Origin: CAZFCK01 sp964517355
GTDB taxonomy: Bacteria > Desulfobacterota > Desulfovibrionia > Desulfovibrionales > Desulfovibrionaceae
Length of the DNA: 37,426 nucleotides
Direction: 5' to 3'
Assembly: GCA_964517355.1 (NCBI GenBank)
Contig: CAZFCK010000017.1
Location: 1 to 37,426 of the forward strand
Shown here: one piece after another, positions 25,448 through 34,095 of the stretch
Position numbering within the stretch: the first letter of the stretch is position 1
How the letters are laid out: every line of letters starts with the position of its first letter
Notes under the pieces: generated by a model
Told to the model about the DNA's origin: nothing
Database searches by the model: none
What the model saw: the letters and a program-made list of their open reading frames with translations, nothing else
Program-made: the position numbers and the translations under genes

Positions 25448-25552
25448 TAGAGCATCTCACGCTTGAAAAGCGCTAGATGCTCTTATGCATTTCCCTGGAA
25501 CAATTGGAAATTGTTTCAGGGGAGAGCCTTGTTTCAAGGCGAAAATGCGCTA
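25448..25552 (+). repeat. 105-bp intergenic repeat, copy B
   Basis: The whole 105 bases recur in inverted orientation at 31620-31724 with no visible difference. Substructures: AGAGCATCT at 25449-25457 pairs with AGATGCTCT at 25475-25483; a central 13-bp stem about 25493-25521; CTTGTTTCAAG at 25529-25539. Ends TAGAGCAT and ATGCGCTA form a nearly perfect terminal inverted repeat. The gap 25152-25735 (584 bases) holds only this, the PerR upstream region and otherwise nothing I can name. Confidence 0.95.
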
Positions 25553-25735
25553 AGGACGAGCGAAAGGAGAAAAATGGAGCCTGTGTCCATAGGACTTTCC
25601 CACTTGCCCCGACTATGGCATCATGAACAGTGTTGCGAGGGGAAAACCTCTTTCACGAGTTTCTTCCTCGTGCATTAACTCAGTAGCAGACAACTCAAGT
25701 CCGGACGCCAACACTATAAGCAATGTGTTCTTCTT

Positions 25736-26650
25736 ATGATGCGACGTTATCTCCCCCATATCACGCTCCTGGGCTCCTGCCTCGCGCTCTGCCTCGCAGC
25801 GTTCGCCATGAGCCGCAGAATCGAACCATTTTACAGCTGGTTCTATCTTTTCGCCTGGTGGCCTTACATCTTTGCCGTGGAATCGCTATTGCGGATACGC
25901 GGCGCGAACTCACTGCTCTGGCAACAACCCAAGACCTTTTGGGCGCTTTTACCGGCCTCTGTCGTGGTCTGGTGCCTGTTCGAGCTATTGAATTTCCGCC
26001 TTCACAACTGGCATTACATCAACGTACCCAACGCCTCCTGGCTGCGTTGGTGCACGTACGCCTTGTGTTACGCCACGGTCCTGCCCGCCATTTTCGCCAC
26101 AGCGCGCCTGCTGCACACGTTGGGGCTGTTCCGGCAGACCGCTGCGCGCCCGTTGTCGCGCCCCAGGCAGGTGTATCCGCATCTCCTGGCCGCGGGCACG
26201 GCCTGTCTGCTGCTGCCTCTACTCTGGCCCGGGCTTTTTTTTCCGCTGGTCTGGCTGGCCGCGCTCTTTCTGATCGATCCGCTGCTGCACAATGTTCGGG
26301 CCGGTAGCTTTTTGGACGAACTCGGCAAAGGGGCGTACGGGCACATCTGCCGGTTGCTCGCGGCGGGGTTGATCTGCGGTTTTTTATGGGAGGGGTGGAA
26401 TTACTGGGCAGGCGCCAAATGGTACTACACCCTGCCCTATCTGATGTGGCCCAAGGTATTTGAGATGCCTGTGGCCGGCTATCTCGGCTTTGCGCCTTTC
26501 GCCCTGGGGTGTCTGGCCCTGTATCGTCTGCAGCGTTATTTGTGGCAGCGCTTCAGCTCATTGCGCCCCGTCATGTTGTTGCTCGGGGTTGTTTTCGTGT
26601 GCGCGGTCTTTTTCGGCATCGACCGGCTCACCGTGGCCTCTTTCGGGTAA
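25736..26650 (+). CDS. Multi-span membrane protein of unknown function
   Basis: A 304-residue hydrophobic protein with about eight predicted spans; I do not recognise the family. Charged and aromatic motifs between spans include FYSWFYLFAWWPYIFAVE, NFRLHNWHYINV, ICGFLWEGWNYWAGAKWYY and PYLMWPKVFEMPVAGYLGF; the repeated W-rich FLWEGWNYWA type segment suggests a conserved active or binding site. The start ATG (25736 or 25739) has no clear ribosome site. Its last 93 bases overlap the 3' end of the convergent DUF3859-like gene. No transport or enzyme role can be assigned. Confidence 0.75.
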   Translation: MMRRYLPHITLLGSCLALCLAAFAMSRRIEPFYSWFYLFAWWPYIFAVESLLRIRGANSLLWQQPKTFWALLPASVVVWCLFELLNFRLHNWHYINVPNASWLRWCTYALCYATVLPAIFATARLLHTLGLFRQTAARPLSRPRQVYPHLLAAGTACLLLPLLWPGLFFPLVWLAALFLIDPLLHNVRAGSFLDELGKGAYGHICRLLAAGLICGFLWEGWNYWAGAKWYYTLPYLMWPKVFEMPVAGYLGFAPFALGCLALYRLQRYLWQRFSSLRPVMLLLGVVFVCAVFFGIDRLTVASFG

Positions 26651-27583
26651 GGAGGGGGTCCGCGCAAGCCAGCGCTTGATCGCGAAAGCTCCGCCCATGT
26701 GCGCCACCTGCTTGTCCAGTTCGGGATCGCGTATCCAGCCCAGGCCCCGCTTTTCACTCAGATAAACCCGGCTGTCCGCCACGGGCGGCTCTTGCGCACC
26801 GTTTTCGGCCACCACCACGATATCCGGCCTGCCGTTGCCCGCCACATCCAGAAAACTGACGGCCAGGATGTGCAATCCCCGCTCCGGCTCCTGGATGACC
26901 GCCAGGGGAGCGCCCCCCATGTCGCTGAGAACGAGTCCCGTGCCGTTTTCTCCCGCAAGAGCCAAAAAACAGACCGTGTCGCTGGTTGGAGGCTGATTGC
27001 CCAAGGCAAGGGCGAAGGTGTGTTCTTCCAGCACAACGGGATTGGTGAAGTCCGTTTCGAACAAGGAGGGGTCCATGTCGCGGCAATGGCGCCGCAACGG
27101 TTCGCCGAGCAGGGCGAACCCGCTGCTCCGGCCTTCCAGCGTGAAACTTTGAAAGGCCAGGGTCTCTCCCTGAAAAAGGAGCACGAAACGGTACTCCCCT
27201 TGTGGGGCGGCCTGAGGCACCCGCTGTACCTGGACATAGGTCCTGCCTGGCGTCACAACCTTCTCGACGCTGTAGTGGTCCACCTGCACCCCTGTTTCCG
27301 GGTCCGTGACCGGAGGATGCTCCACGCGGAGTTGCACGCGCACCTCGGCCACTTCCTGCGGCGCCTCCACCTGATAACTGATGCCGAAAATCGTGCCCGG
27401 AGTCGCGGGCACGGCCTGCGTGCGCCGCAGTAGCTTGACGCGGGCCGCCTGGCCGGTGTTCTCGTCCAGGGCGGCGCTATAAACGCCGTAGTCCACAATC
27501 GCGGCGGAAACGAGCTGCTGCGCCTCGCCCCGCGCGGCACAACACAAGCACAACAGCATACACCCAAGTATTCGCGCTCTCAT
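26558..27583 (-). CDS. Secreted protein with DUF3859-like domain
   Basis: The start at the ATG at 27583 (MRARILGCMLLCLCCAARG) with GAGGC upstream gives 341 residues; a hydrophobic signal-like N-terminus is followed by QQLVSAAIVDYGVYSA, which resembles the start of DUF3859 proteins. An IFGISYQVEAPQEVAEVRV beta-rich segment is followed, after about residue 190, by a part with VSFLDVAGNGRPDIVVVAENG, which resembles an FG-GAP-type repeat with a calcium-loop DVAGNGRPD. The last 28 or so residues are charged and low-complexity and are read from the antisense of the convergent membrane-protein gene, so they look like an extension after loss of an earlier stop. Function unknown. Confidence 0.72.
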   Translation of the reverse strand: MRARILGCMLLCLCCAARGEAQQLVSAAIVDYGVYSAALDENTGQAARVKLLRRTQAVPATPGTIFGISYQVEAPQEVAEVRVQLRVEHPPVTDPETGVQVDHYSVEKVVTPGRTYVQVQRVPQAAPQGEYRFVLLFQGETLAFQSFTLEGRSSGFALLGEPLRRHCRDMDPSLFETDFTNPVVLEEHTFALALGNQPPTSDTVCFLALAGENGTGLVLSDMGGAPLAVIQEPERGLHILAVSFLDVAGNGRPDIVVVAENGAQEPPVADSRVYLSEKRGLGWIRDPELDKQVAHMGGAFAIKRWLARTPSLPERGHGEPVDAEKDRAHENNPEQQHDGAQ

Positions 27584-27751
27584 GATTGCCTCACCATGTT
27601 TATGCACGGGCATGATAAAATCCGGGAGAAAAGCCTGTTGGCAAACCGGCTGCCGCGTCATTGCCCGCGGCGGCCGGTTCAGGCTTCCCCCCCGGCTATT
27701 GATGCGGCATAAAGGATATAACCACGTATGCGGAAATATATCCTTCCCGCG

Positions 27752-29182
27752 TTATCGTTTATTTCCGGGCTTGCGTCTCATAAACGCGCCCGCAATCAAA
27801 AGCAGCGAAAAAAACGCGAGCAAAATCCAGGCCGGGCCTATGGGCACCGCTTTCGTACTGCCTTTCTTTCCAAAAAACCACTTGGCGAAAGTTTCCAACT
27901 CCAGAGGTGGACTGCTCAACTTATCCTCTTTAAGCCGTTTCTGCACTTTTTGGCAGCAATCAAGCCCGTTGCCGCATAATTGCACTTCACGAAACGTGTA
28001 CGGCGTTTTGTCGTAGAGGGTGAACAAATTTTCAAAATAGGTCAATTCACACTGCCACCAGGGGCTATGGTTGTAGTACAACGCGTAGGAGCCGGAACCG
28101 CCGAGCGGAAACACGCTCTGATCCGTGCATGTAAGGTTCTCTTCCGCTGCGGGATCCAGTCCAAAGGCCTTAAGCGTACCCTCCACGGTTTCTCCCTGCG
28201 CCGTGCCTCCCACGTAAAAAGCGATGCGATTTGCCGCTTCGTCGGAAGCTTTACCGCATTCCCGAGCACCATTGATGATGTTGATGGTCGCGCCAAAACC
28301 GGGGGCGATATGCGCGGCCGTGTCTTTGGCGTTGGGTTTCCAGATGCCCGTGACAACCGCATGCATGCTGGGTTTCTGCGATACCGGCGTCATATAGAAC
28401 CAAAAGGCCGAGACAAAGGATTCTTCAATATACGAGGGATCGATAAGCATGCTGGGATTTTCGCTCAGCCGCATATCGCCAAAATACTGCCAGGAATAGC
28501 GCCCGTAATTGTAATTGTATGAAAGCTGCTTGGGACCCCGGCCAAAATACTGGTGCGCGGGGTCGGGAGTGGCGCCGGCCGCATCCGCATTGTAAAAATA
28601 GGACGTGGTATCCAGGTAACTGGCGCATCCGCCTTTGTCGCACGTTCCTTCAACCAGACGCAGTAAGCCGCTGGTCTCCTGCAGCCAGTGGGCGAACATG
28701 GTGGCGAATTCACGCTTGCAGGTCTCCACGCTTTCACCGTCCTCGCCGCACAGATAGGGAAAGGCCACCGCTGATTTGAGGAAGGACTCCCATGTGTATT
28801 CCGGACGCCGTTTCGGAAAAACCTTGTCAAAGACCGCCTTGGTGACGACACCCTTTATCTGTGCATAATTACTGAAAAAAGCTTCTCTTTCCGCCTCGCT
28901 TTTTCCATCCCACCGCGCGGTGACTGTTCCGGAATCCAGCATGCATTTGGAACGCAGCACTTCCAGCAAAGCATCCTTATCGTCCTGCGTGATGGGGCGT
29001 ATGCTGTACGTTTCCAAACCATCCTGGATCATCTCGGGAAACTGGTACTGGGAGGCGATACCCGCGCAATAATCCTTGGATGTGGCGTAGTCCCCCTCAG
29101 CCCATGAAATGTTGGCGACAACAAAGGAAGACAATCCAACAAAAACAGCCAGCCATGCTGCGATGCGCCGTGCACTCTTCAT
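27752..29182 (-). CDS. GH19 chitinase-like secreted, probably anchored protein
   Basis: A 476-residue protein with a signal peptide (cut near ISWAEG) and a C-terminal membrane span. The body resembles family 19 chitinases: FATMFAHWLQETSGLLR with Glu169 as the likely catalytic acid, YFGRGPKQLSYNYNYGRYS at 212-230 and FWFYMTP near 262, which follow the known order of GH19 motifs. Substrate may be chitin-like or a cell-wall glycan; lysozyme-like activity on peptidoglycan also occurs in this family. The tail, VPIGPAWILLAFFSLLLIAG plus a basic RRKPGNKR end, resembles C-terminal sorting signals. Start ATG at 29182 with GAGGGG upstream. Divergent from the C45-like gene. Confidence 0.85.
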   Translation of the reverse strand: MKSARRIAAWLAVFVGLSSFVVANISWAEGDYATSKDYCAGIASQYQFPEMIQDGLETYSIRPITQDDKDALLEVLRSKCMLDSGTVTARWDGKSEAEREAFFSNYAQIKGVVTKAVFDKVFPKRRPEYTWESFLKSAVAFPYLCGEDGESVETCKREFATMFAHWLQETSGLLRLVEGTCDKGGCASYLDTTSYFYNADAAGATPDPAHQYFGRGPKQLSYNYNYGRYSWQYFGDMRLSENPSMLIDPSYIEESFVSAFWFYMTPVSQKPSMHAVVTGIWKPNAKDTAAHIAPGFGATINIINGARECGKASDEAANRIAFYVGGTAQGETVEGTLKAFGLDPAAEENLTCTDQSVFPLGGSGSYALYYNHSPWWQCELTYFENLFTLYDKTPYTFREVQLCGNGLDCCQKVQKRLKEDKLSSPPLELETFAKWFFGKKGSTKAVPIGPAWILLAFFSLLLIAGAFMRRKPGNKR

Positions 29183-29478
29183 GTTACCCCTCTTTTCTGT
29201 TTACACTGAACCCCCTTAAACGACAAAATCCACCTCTCGACCTCATTCGTGCTTATACGAAATACGGACATACATGGCAAATAGAAAGCGAACATTCCAA
29301 GATGCTCATTCACAAAGCACATGCAACATGAAGACCTGTTCCAAACAATAGGGTTTCTTAACGTGAGCTCATAATCTCTTGTGCTTGCTTAAATAAGAAA
29401 GACCGTAGTCATTATCGTTCACTGACGCCACAATGCGATGAACAGCATTCGTAATCGCCTACCAAAAGGAGTCGAATA

Positions 29479-30846
29479 ATGCATGGTTCTTTTATACGTC
29501 TGGCGACGCTTTTCTCCTTCGTGCTCTGCATGGCTACGGTCGCCTCCGCTCAGGCCCAGCTCGTGACCATTGAAGACAAAGGCGCCTATTTCTCCGTTGC
29601 CGTTGATCTCAGCGACCCCGCGACCACGCGGCAAGAAGCGGGGCAAGCCCTGGGGCGGGCGATCAAAACCGCTCTCCCCGACATCGAAAGCCTGATGGAT
29701 TCCTTCCTCGCGGGACTGTGCCCCAATAATGAAGTCTACCTGCTCTTCCTGAGCCGCACCGCAAGCATCTGGCCTCAAGTTCCTGAACCCCTGCAGCGGG
29801 AGCTGGACGGCATGGCCTCGACCCTGTGCAGTACCACTGAAAATATTCTCGGCGATGGTAAAATTTCCCGGGATGAATTGCGGATGCTGAATCTCTCGGC
29901 GGAAGTCATGCGCACCTCGCAATGCAGCGCCGTGGGCGTGCTGCCCGCCGCTTCACAATCCGGAAAATGCACGGTTGCGCGCAATCTGGAATGGGATAAC
30001 GGCGACAGCTACCAGGCTTCCAGGCTGCAAGCAGTCACGGTGTACGACCTGCCGGGCGCACAGAATTTCACTCTCATAGGCTATCTCGGAACCATCAACT
30101 GCCTTACGGGCTTCAACAGCAACGGCGTGTTCGCCGCGATCCTGGATTCAGGAACCGACAGGGAACCCTACACGGCCGCCGACAAGCGGGCCTACAGCTT
30201 CGACCTGAGAGCCGTACTGGAAAATAGCGCCGTCACGACGGCGGATATGGTCACTATGCAACTGCAATCCCATGCGGGTGAATACACATACGGGCACCTG
30301 ATTTTCCTTGCCGACGCCTCTACCGTCAAAGTGCTGGAAGACGACGTATTGCCTGACGGAGTGCATGTGCGCGACGTGAACAGCGCCCCTTTGTATTACG
30401 ACTGGACTGTTCCCCATACGGTTGGAGCAGTGAATTGCAACATGCTGCCCGCCAGCACGGACAATGCCGGCGATCCCTGGGACGTCCGGCGCTGGGAGTC
30501 GCAACAGCGCCTGCTCCGGGAAAACGGTAGCAAACATTCCTGGACCGACCTCCAGACTCTCGCCGGCTATGGCCCTGGACTGGGTTCCGCCGGATATCTC
30601 TACATCAAAAATCCGAAATCCGGAGTCGATACGCAACAGATCGTGCTCTTTGAGCCTGAAACAAAGCGGCTGGACATTGCCTTTCACCCCAAGGGCCGGG
30701 CTCTGAATGATGACGAGGTGCCTGTCTTCACCACCATCAATCCCGACGTAACAGGAGTCCCGGTCGGCCCGAAGGCGTTGGTCCCGGCGTTCTTCTTGGT
30801 CCTGCTCGCCGCGGGCTGGGGCATGTACAGCACATCGCGGGAGTAG
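29479..30846 (+). CDS. C45/acyltransferase-like Ntn hydrolase, secreted and tail-anchored
   Basis: A 455-residue protein with a signal peptide (cut near VASAQA). The middle region resembles acyl-CoA:6-aminopenicillanic-acid acyltransferase and choloylglycine-type hydrolases: CSAVGVLPAAS with Cys149 as the candidate nucleophile, TVARNLEWDNG with Arg168 and Asn169, and GTINCLTGFNSNGVFAAI near 203-220. Such enzymes cleave or form amide bonds; the substrate here is unknown. The C-terminus has VPVGPKALVPAFFLVLLAAG, then WGMYSTSRE, similar to tails of two neighbouring proteins. Start has AAAGGAG at 29465-29471. Short N-terminal domain (about 25-140) is not recognised. Confidence 0.78.
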   Translation: MHGSFIRLATLFSFVLCMATVASAQAQLVTIEDKGAYFSVAVDLSDPATTRQEAGQALGRAIKTALPDIESLMDSFLAGLCPNNEVYLLFLSRTASIWPQVPEPLQRELDGMASTLCSTTENILGDGKISRDELRMLNLSAEVMRTSQCSAVGVLPAASQSGKCTVARNLEWDNGDSYQASRLQAVTVYDLPGAQNFTLIGYLGTINCLTGFNSNGVFAAILDSGTDREPYTAADKRAYSFDLRAVLENSAVTTADMVTMQLQSHAGEYTYGHLIFLADASTVKVLEDDVLPDGVHVRDVNSAPLYYDWTVPHTVGAVNCNMLPASTDNAGDPWDVRRWESQQRLLRENGSKHSWTDLQTLAGYGPGLGSAGYLYIKNPKSGVDTQQIVLFEPETKRLDIAFHPKGRALNDDEVPVFTTINPDVTGVPVGPKALVPAFFLVLLAAGWGMYSTSRE

Positions 30847-30872
30847 CGCCCCCGAGGAGAAACCCTTTATAA

Positions 30873-30964
30873 ATCTGAGCTACGACTTTCGAACTTAAAA
30901 AAAGTACAAAGTCGCGGGCTTTCGCGCCCGCACGACGACCAGGGGAGCCCCCTGGACGCCGGTA
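30873..30964. repeat. GC-rich palindromic intergenic repeat
   Basis: A second copy of the segment at about 14485-14574: TACGACTTTCG, CGCGGGCTTTCGCGCCCGC hairpin, ACGACCAGG, GAGCC, CTGGACGCCGG. It lies just after the C45-like gene and is probably a dispersed repeat rather than a gene. Confidence 0.6.
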
Positions 30965-31005
30965 AAAGGACATTTTGATTTATATTTTCAAATAAATACA
31001 GAAAG

Positions 31006-31280
31006 TTATACCGTTTCCTGTTCATAGAGTCGGCGCAAGGCACCCCTTTCCACATTGCCGGAGGAATTACCAGGCTTGGAACACTACCAGAGAAAATATG
31101 GTATTCGTCTGATATTATGAAACGTAAAGTTTTGAAATAGAGGTCCGGGGGGAGAACCTTTTTCAAAAACTTCAGCCCTTGGGCGCGGTCGCATCGCGCC
31201 TTGGGGATGAAGATGGCAGCGCTGGTTTTCCCCTCGGAAAAACCCATTAAATACACCGAAAATGGGAAATGGTATACTAT
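31006..31280. repeat. Long intergenic repeat, copy 1
   Basis: Begins TTATACCGTTT and ends GGGAAATGGTATAC. The order of blocks (CCTGTTCATAG, CTTTCC, GGCTTGG, GATATTATGA, GTCCGGGGGGAGAACC, CGGAAAAA, ATTAA, GGGAAATGGTAT) is repeated at 37042-37260. Copy 1 carries about 50 more bases between the GGGGGGAGAACC block and CGGAAAAA. Confidence 0.8.
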
Positions 31281-31619
31281 CTAATATCCCCCACGAAAGA
31301 GCGGGGATTGCTTCCTGCCGCGAAAATTCAACCCACCCCTCTTGTACGCCTCTCTGTCGTGCCGCGTGAAAAAATCCCTGTCTACAGAACTCAGTGACAA
31401 CCACTCCTGATAGAAAGAAACTCCACAGTCTCGATCAGTTGGAAGAACTGTAAATGCCTCAGGCAGATGCAACGATGAAACATGAATGTCACTGTTTCGC
31501 GTCACAGACCTGTGATCAGGGACGTAAGCCGTCCCATACTTAAGCATTACTTATATCATCCTTAACAGCTTGTGATCCTACTTATAATTGTCTTTGTTAA
31601 TCTGTCTCCTGAAAACAAC
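31281..31619. other. Non-coding stretch after the long repeat, nothing recognised
   Basis: Part of a 1077-base gap from 30847 to 31923 that is mostly repeats (30873-30964, 31006-31280, 31620-31724). An 88-codon minus-strand ORF spans most of this part but has no recognisable family and no clear ribosome site. Confidence 0.4.
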
Positions 31620-31724
31620 TAGCGCATTTTCGCCTTGAAACAAGGCTCTCCCCTGAAACAATTTCCAATTGTTCCAGGGAAATGCATAAGAGCATCTAGC
31701 GCTTTTCAAGCGTGAGATGCTCTA
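31620..31724 (-). repeat. 105-bp intergenic repeat, copy C
   Basis: Reverse complement of copy B over all 105 bases as far as I can read it. It lies 200 bases ahead of the NHL-repeat gene. Ends are TAGCGCAT and ATGCTCTA on the plus strand. Confidence 0.95.
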
Positions 31725-31923
31725 ATAGAATGTAATGATACTTTTTTGACTTACAGTAATCCTGCATAATCCCACGTCTTTTTTACCATAAAAATATACT
31801 TGTCGGAATAAAAAAAACAAGTCGCTCCATTGCGCAAAGTCATATTTACGGATAAAGATGCAGCCATTCCGATAAAGTTCATTGACCGCTGTTGTACAAC
31901 TTTTGACCATGAGAGAGGTCGTC

Positions 31924-33540
31924 ATGAAACATTGTATCTTTTTTGCTGGTTGGTGCATGGTTTTCCTCTGCTTCGCCCCTCTGGCCATGGCCTTGGAAAC
32001 TGGTCAGGACGCCTCCCTCGTCCTGGGTCAGAGTGTGTTCACAACGCAACTATCTGAAATAAGCCAGACCGGTATGAGCTCGCCGATATCTGTGGCTATC
32101 GATCCCACCACGGATAAAGTCTTTGTCTGCGACCATGCCAGCAACCGTATTCTCCGCTTTTCCTCTTTGGAAGCGCTGGCCAACGGCAATCCGGCGGAGG
32201 CTAAACTCGGCCAGGCCACTTGGACTGAGGGAAATGAAAACGGCGGTGCCGGTTCCGGGAACCCCCAGGCAAACACTTTCGATCATCCCTGGCAAATCGC
32301 TGTCGACGCCGCAGGCCGTCTTTGGGTGGCGGACCGGAACAACAACCGTGTCCTGCGTTTCGACAACGCCTCCAGCAAAGGCAACAATGCCGCTGCCGAC
32401 GGCGTGCTCGGCCAGGACGATTTCACATCGTGCGGAGAAAACAAGGGGGGCGGTGAAATTCCGGGACAATGCACGCTGCGCAATCCCATGGGAGTGGCTG
32501 TGGATAACGCCGGCCGCCTCTGGGTTGCGGATCTCGGCAATAATCGTGTCCTGCGTTTCGACAACGCCGCGGCAAAGCCCAACGGCGACGATTCCGACGG
32601 TGTCCTGGGGCAACTGGATTTCACAACCGCCCAGGAAAATCAGGGCAATCCTCAGCCTTCCGCCAACACCCTGCACACGCCCTTCGGTCTGTGCGCCGAT
32701 AGCGACGGTCGGCTTTGGGTCGCGGACACCTACAATCACCGGGTCCTGCGGTATGACAACGCGGCCTCGAAAAGCAATGGAGGCGATGCAGACGGCGTCC
32801 TCGGCCAGATCGTGATGATCAACGGCACGCCCCTGACGCTTATGACCATGCGCCTCATGTTCCCTCGCGGCATGACTATGAGCATCGAGGGCACCCTGTA
32901 CGTGAGCGATTATGATGACAGCCGCATCATGATTTTCCCTGAGGCCGCCACCAAACCGAACGGGCAAGGGGCCTTTTACGTCCTCGGTCAGGCCGACTTC
33001 AACGGCGACCAGCCAAACAGGGGCCTGGGTTCGCCTACGGCCAACACCCTCAGCTACACGAACCTGCCCACCTATCACGACGCGACCAGAACGCTCTGGG
33101 TTCCGGACAGCGACAATAATCGCGTACTGCGCTACTCGGAGCCGCTGCCCACAGTCACTCTGACCGCACCCACAGGCATCACGGCCACGGGTTTCAGGTC
33201 GGGCGGCGAGGTCACCGACAGCGGCGGCAATGCGGTCCTGGCAAAAGGCGTGTGCGTCAACACGACAGGCAATCCCACTCTTACCGACAAATGCACCGAC
33301 GACGGCGGCGGAAGCGGTACGTTCATCAGCGATGTCAGCGGCCTGTCACCCGGCACCAAATACTATGTCCGCTCCTATGCGACGACCATCGCCGGCACGG
33401 GGTATTGCAGCGGACAGGCTACGCTGCGCACGCTGCAGCCCGTGCCCGTGTTTCCTCACAACAAGGCCTGGCTCCTTGGCGCTTTCGCCCTGCTGCTGAT
33501 GCTTTCCGGACTTATCTGGAAAATTCGGCGTTCAGGATAA
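31924..33540 (+). CDS. Secreted six-blade NHL beta-propeller with C-terminal anchor
   Basis: Start taken at the ATG at 31924 with GAGAGG at 31911-31916; earlier ATG codons in frame lack one. 538 residues with a signal peptide (cut after about APLAMA). Six repeats with W/F-V-x-D and NxRVLRF: KVFVCDHASNRILRF, RLWVADRNNNRVLRF, RLWVADLGNNRVLRF, RLWVADTYNHRVLRY, TLYVSDYDDSRIMIF, TLWVPDSDNNRVLRY, separated by DGVLGQ-DF spacers. After this comes a fibronectin-III-like part (TAPTGITATGF to YYVRSYATT) and the C-terminal VPVFPHNKAWLLGAFALLLM, then a basic end KIRRSG. NHL propellers bind proteins or glycans; binding partner unknown. Transcribed alone. Confidence 0.88.
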   Translation: MKHCIFFAGWCMVFLCFAPLAMALETGQDASLVLGQSVFTTQLSEISQTGMSSPISVAIDPTTDKVFVCDHASNRILRFSSLEALANGNPAEAKLGQATWTEGNENGGAGSGNPQANTFDHPWQIAVDAAGRLWVADRNNNRVLRFDNASSKGNNAAADGVLGQDDFTSCGENKGGGEIPGQCTLRNPMGVAVDNAGRLWVADLGNNRVLRFDNAAAKPNGDDSDGVLGQLDFTTAQENQGNPQPSANTLHTPFGLCADSDGRLWVADTYNHRVLRYDNAASKSNGGDADGVLGQIVMINGTPLTLMTMRLMFPRGMTMSIEGTLYVSDYDDSRIMIFPEAATKPNGQGAFYVLGQADFNGDQPNRGLGSPTANTLSYTNLPTYHDATRTLWVPDSDNNRVLRYSEPLPTVTLTAPTGITATGFRSGGEVTDSGGNAVLAKGVCVNTTGNPTLTDKCTDDGGGSGTFISDVSGLSPGTKYYVRSYATTIAGTGYCSGQATLRTLQPVPVFPHNKAWLLGAFALLLMLSGLIWKIRRSG

Positions 33541-33628
33541 GCAGTCGGTATCATCCGGAGATACTTCATCAGCCATGAGCGGCCGTGGGCATTGAAGCGG
33601 CGCCAAGTGGCTCAAGGATGGAGAATTT

Positions 33629-33665
33629 CAAGGGGAAGAACTGGGATACGAGGTTCTTCCCCTTG
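33629..33665 (+). terminator. Hairpin after the NHL gene
   Basis: CAAGGGGAAGAAC at 33629-33641 pairs perfectly with GTTCTTCCCCTTG at 33653-33665 (11-base loop). No T-run follows, so termination strength is uncertain. The interval 33541-34095 has no supported gene. Confidence 0.55.
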
Positions 33666-33863
33666 TTATACCACAAAGTTCCGGGGGTGACATCGCGGTA
33701 TCATCATGATGCCGGATGGAAGCTCGTACCTTTGTTCCAGTGAAGGACAAATACCTCTAAAATGTGAGTATCATCATTACCATGCGGATCGGATACCCTA
33801 TTGCAGGATGAGACCCGTGATTCATGTTGTTTCGGTTGATCCTCATCGCCCAGCGGGGCGCAT

Positions 33864-33889
33864 AAAAAGACCCGGTAGAAAACCGGATC
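33864..33889 (-). terminator. Orphan minus-strand terminator related to the 5S rRNA terminator
   Basis: On the minus strand GATCCGG pairs with CCGGGTC across a TTTTCTA loop and runs into TTTTT. The AAAAAGACCCGGT half and the ACCGG half match the 5S terminator at 37352-37386 apart from one or two bases. No minus-strand gene lies to its right, where the NACHT gene runs on the plus strand. Confidence 0.6.
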
Positions 33890-34095
33890 GTTCCCACATT
33901 GCGGAGTTGAGGACATAGCCACGTCTGTAGAAAGGTTTCCCCCCGGCAACAACCGCTTGACGCATATCGGCTTTTACCGTCAAAATAGAACCGCAAAGAA
34001 CCAATCCCGGCGGGGTTTGTTTCAAGACGATCATGCCTTGCGTCGCCGCCCCGGAAGCCCCTTTCCTGATGATCTTGCTCCAGAGGAACATGCAC

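Noticed and set aside
31281..31547. An 88-codon minus-strand frame that might be a transposase remnant
   Set aside because: No recognisable motif, no terminal repeats and no ribosome site; part of it lies in the repeat-rich gap.
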